From Lepidostoma basale (lineage: Eukaryota; Arthropoda; Insecta; Trichoptera; Lepidostomatidae), in assembly GCA_022606425.2 (NCBI GenBank), contig JAHDVF020001353.1:868001-932000 (forward strand): 64,000 nt of DNA. Direction: 5' to 3'. Made by a program: the position numbers and the translations under genes. The stretch's first letter is position 1; each line of letters opens with the position of its first letter. The notes beneath the pieces were generated by a model, which was given only the letters and a program-made list of their open reading frames with translations, did no database searches and was not told where the DNA came from. Shown in pieces: positions 62,716 to 64,000 of this stretch.

Positions 62716-63307
62716 GTGTAAGTGTTCTAAGGTGTTATTGTGTTATGTCGCGTAACTATTATTAAACATCTAAAATTGTTCATCATAATGAGAAAGTCGT
62801 CTTGCCGTATAACCACGACATGAAGCATAAATAATTGTTGGTAAACTCTTAACGTTGGCTGTTAAGTAGACCTTTCACGAGAACCACAACACAAGCTAAT
62901 CGAGCGAAAATTTTACCCCAATTCAGGTGAACAAACATGCTCTTAATAATCAAATTAAGAGAATGAGAATCGGGCTCCACTTTTATGTATAAACCGAAGC
63001 GTTCATAATAATCTCGATGTTTCCAAATATCTGCTAAAGAAACGAGAGAAAGGAAGTTCTAATTAGGAAAAGAAATATGGCTTTCGGTCCAGTGCGTTCG
63101 GATAAGGAATAATTGAATGGAATAACGGAAAAATGAATGCTGAATTACAATTTAACTACAGATTAATTAACTAATCATTCATTGAATTTATGATAATGTG
63201 TTCTTGCAATATAGAATTAAAGGATTATATTAATAATAAATATCATGAATTACGTAATAACTATTATATATATGAGAAAAACACTATTTTTCTCTTTCGA
63301 ATCGTCT
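62716..63307. other. No gene seen
   Basis: No supported feature. Confidence 0.35.
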
Positions 63308-63500
63308 TACACGATGTGTGAAAAATCTGAGTATGATAGAGTATCGAATGAAAATATAAGAAGTGTGAATGCAGTGCGAAAGAAGGTGTTTTGAACAAAA
63401 TAATGAAAGTACCATAATGATAGTTTGGACACATGGAAAGAAAGAATGAATGAAGAAATAATGGTAAAAAGTATACGAGTATGCTAACGATATAAACCTA
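63308..63500 (+). mobile_element. Family B LINE, internal scrap
   Basis: EYDRVSNENIRSV, then after frameshifts NKIMKVP and a WTHGKKE.-type region. No tail. Confidence 0.6.
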
Positions 63501-63604
63501 ACATAAATTAAATTATTATTTTGTTGAATCGCTATTTACATCATTATAGGGTATCAAAGGGTATAGCTATCAAATTGATTCTCAAGACAATTTTTTTTTT
63601 TTTT

Positions 63605-63800
63605 AAAAGGAACATAGAAGTTCCCGCCACATACCCGAGGCTGTTATAGGGCGTAGCGGCGCCCTTTTATCAGCCTCGCTCGTACACTCCCTGGGCCTGT
63701 CCCCGGTCCATCCGAGACTTACATTTAAATACGGCAACAACAAGGGAGTGCCAGACCACATTTAATCTACTCAATCTCACTTCTATGCTCCGCTGTACTT
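63605..63800 (-). repeat. U3
   Basis: gttcccgccacatacccgag, gggcgtagcggcgccctttt, acttacatttaaatacggca and ccgctgtactttattg. Reverse of 45165-45365. Confidence 0.75.
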
Positions 63801-64000
63801 TATTGAATAAATAAATAAGCATAATATATAATACATGAACATTTTAGGAGCATTATATAAAATATAAAAATAATGATACACCACAGGAATATACAGCAGG
63901 AAGAATAGGAGAGGCAGAGGAGACAAATGCGGGATGGGAAAAAAAAAATAATAACGTAGAGTACATGACATGTAATAGTTAGCTAATCTTACACCATTTT
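63801..64000. other. No gene seen
   Basis: AT-rich to the window end. Confidence 0.35.

Overview
This 64 kb window is AT-rich nuclear DNA of an animal, most likely an insect. It is built almost entirely of transposable elements at several stages of decay. I see no complete host gene. The insect assignment rests on the mix of mariner transposons, RTE/BovB-like and CR1/L2-like retrotransposons, a tRNA-derived SINE and solo LTRs. The order of insect cannot be fixed from the sequence.

Family names used below. LINE-A is a CR1/L2-like element with a (GATTT)n 3' tail; it includes the largest ORF, on the minus strand at 14.1-16.5 kb. Families B and B2 are the commonest elements: RTE-like 3' ends carrying a GHMERM...RGRPRKTWHDQ domain, with (GTTA)n tails (B) or (TTTG)n tails (B2). 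Families C, D, E, F, I, J and K are other RTE/BovB-like 3' fragments, several with (GAA)n tails. L2 marks pieces with a GCGCY..AAA hairpin and an (ATT)n tail. U1, U2 and U3 are unclassified dispersed repeats.

Layout. 0-6.5 kb: B and D fragments, a large foldback element with a nested SINE, and a small ribozyme-like inverted repeat. 6.9-9.4 kb: a 92-bp tandem array. 10-13.5 kb: B/B2 and U1 copies with a recent 324-bp tandem duplication. 13.9-17.4 kb: LINE-A. 17.9-23.2 kb: a possible solo LTR and many LINE fragments. 25.8-28.1 kb: two mariners, one with a complete transposase frame. 28-38 kb: LINE debris, an (AT)n run and a mariner remnant. 39.5-41.1 and 51.6-53.6 kb: two more tandem arrays invaded by mobile elements. 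52.0-52.6 and 55.9-56.6 kb: two related solo LTRs. 58.3-59.8 kb: a dead mariner split by another LINE. 60-62.7 kb: inverted repeats.

The most interesting signal is a dispersed set of short inverted-repeat elements whose arms carry the core of a type I hammerhead ribozyme: CUGANGA, one extra nucleotide, stem II, GAAAC, then ACAUGU or ACAGCUGU. The copy at 45779-45820 satisfies every core position and has base-paired stems I and II. Its partner lies about 170 bp away on the opposite strand. Such motifs are known from Penelope-like elements and animal retrozymes. The inverted-pair arrangement seen here, repeated in at least four sequence families, deserves testing.

Possible host material is limited to a 37-bp exon-like segment (24410-24446), an ORF ending at a splice-donor-like site (37.9-38.1 kb) and a CpG-richer 104-codon ORF (23.2-23.6 kb). 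The window may therefore be intergenic or part of a very large intron.
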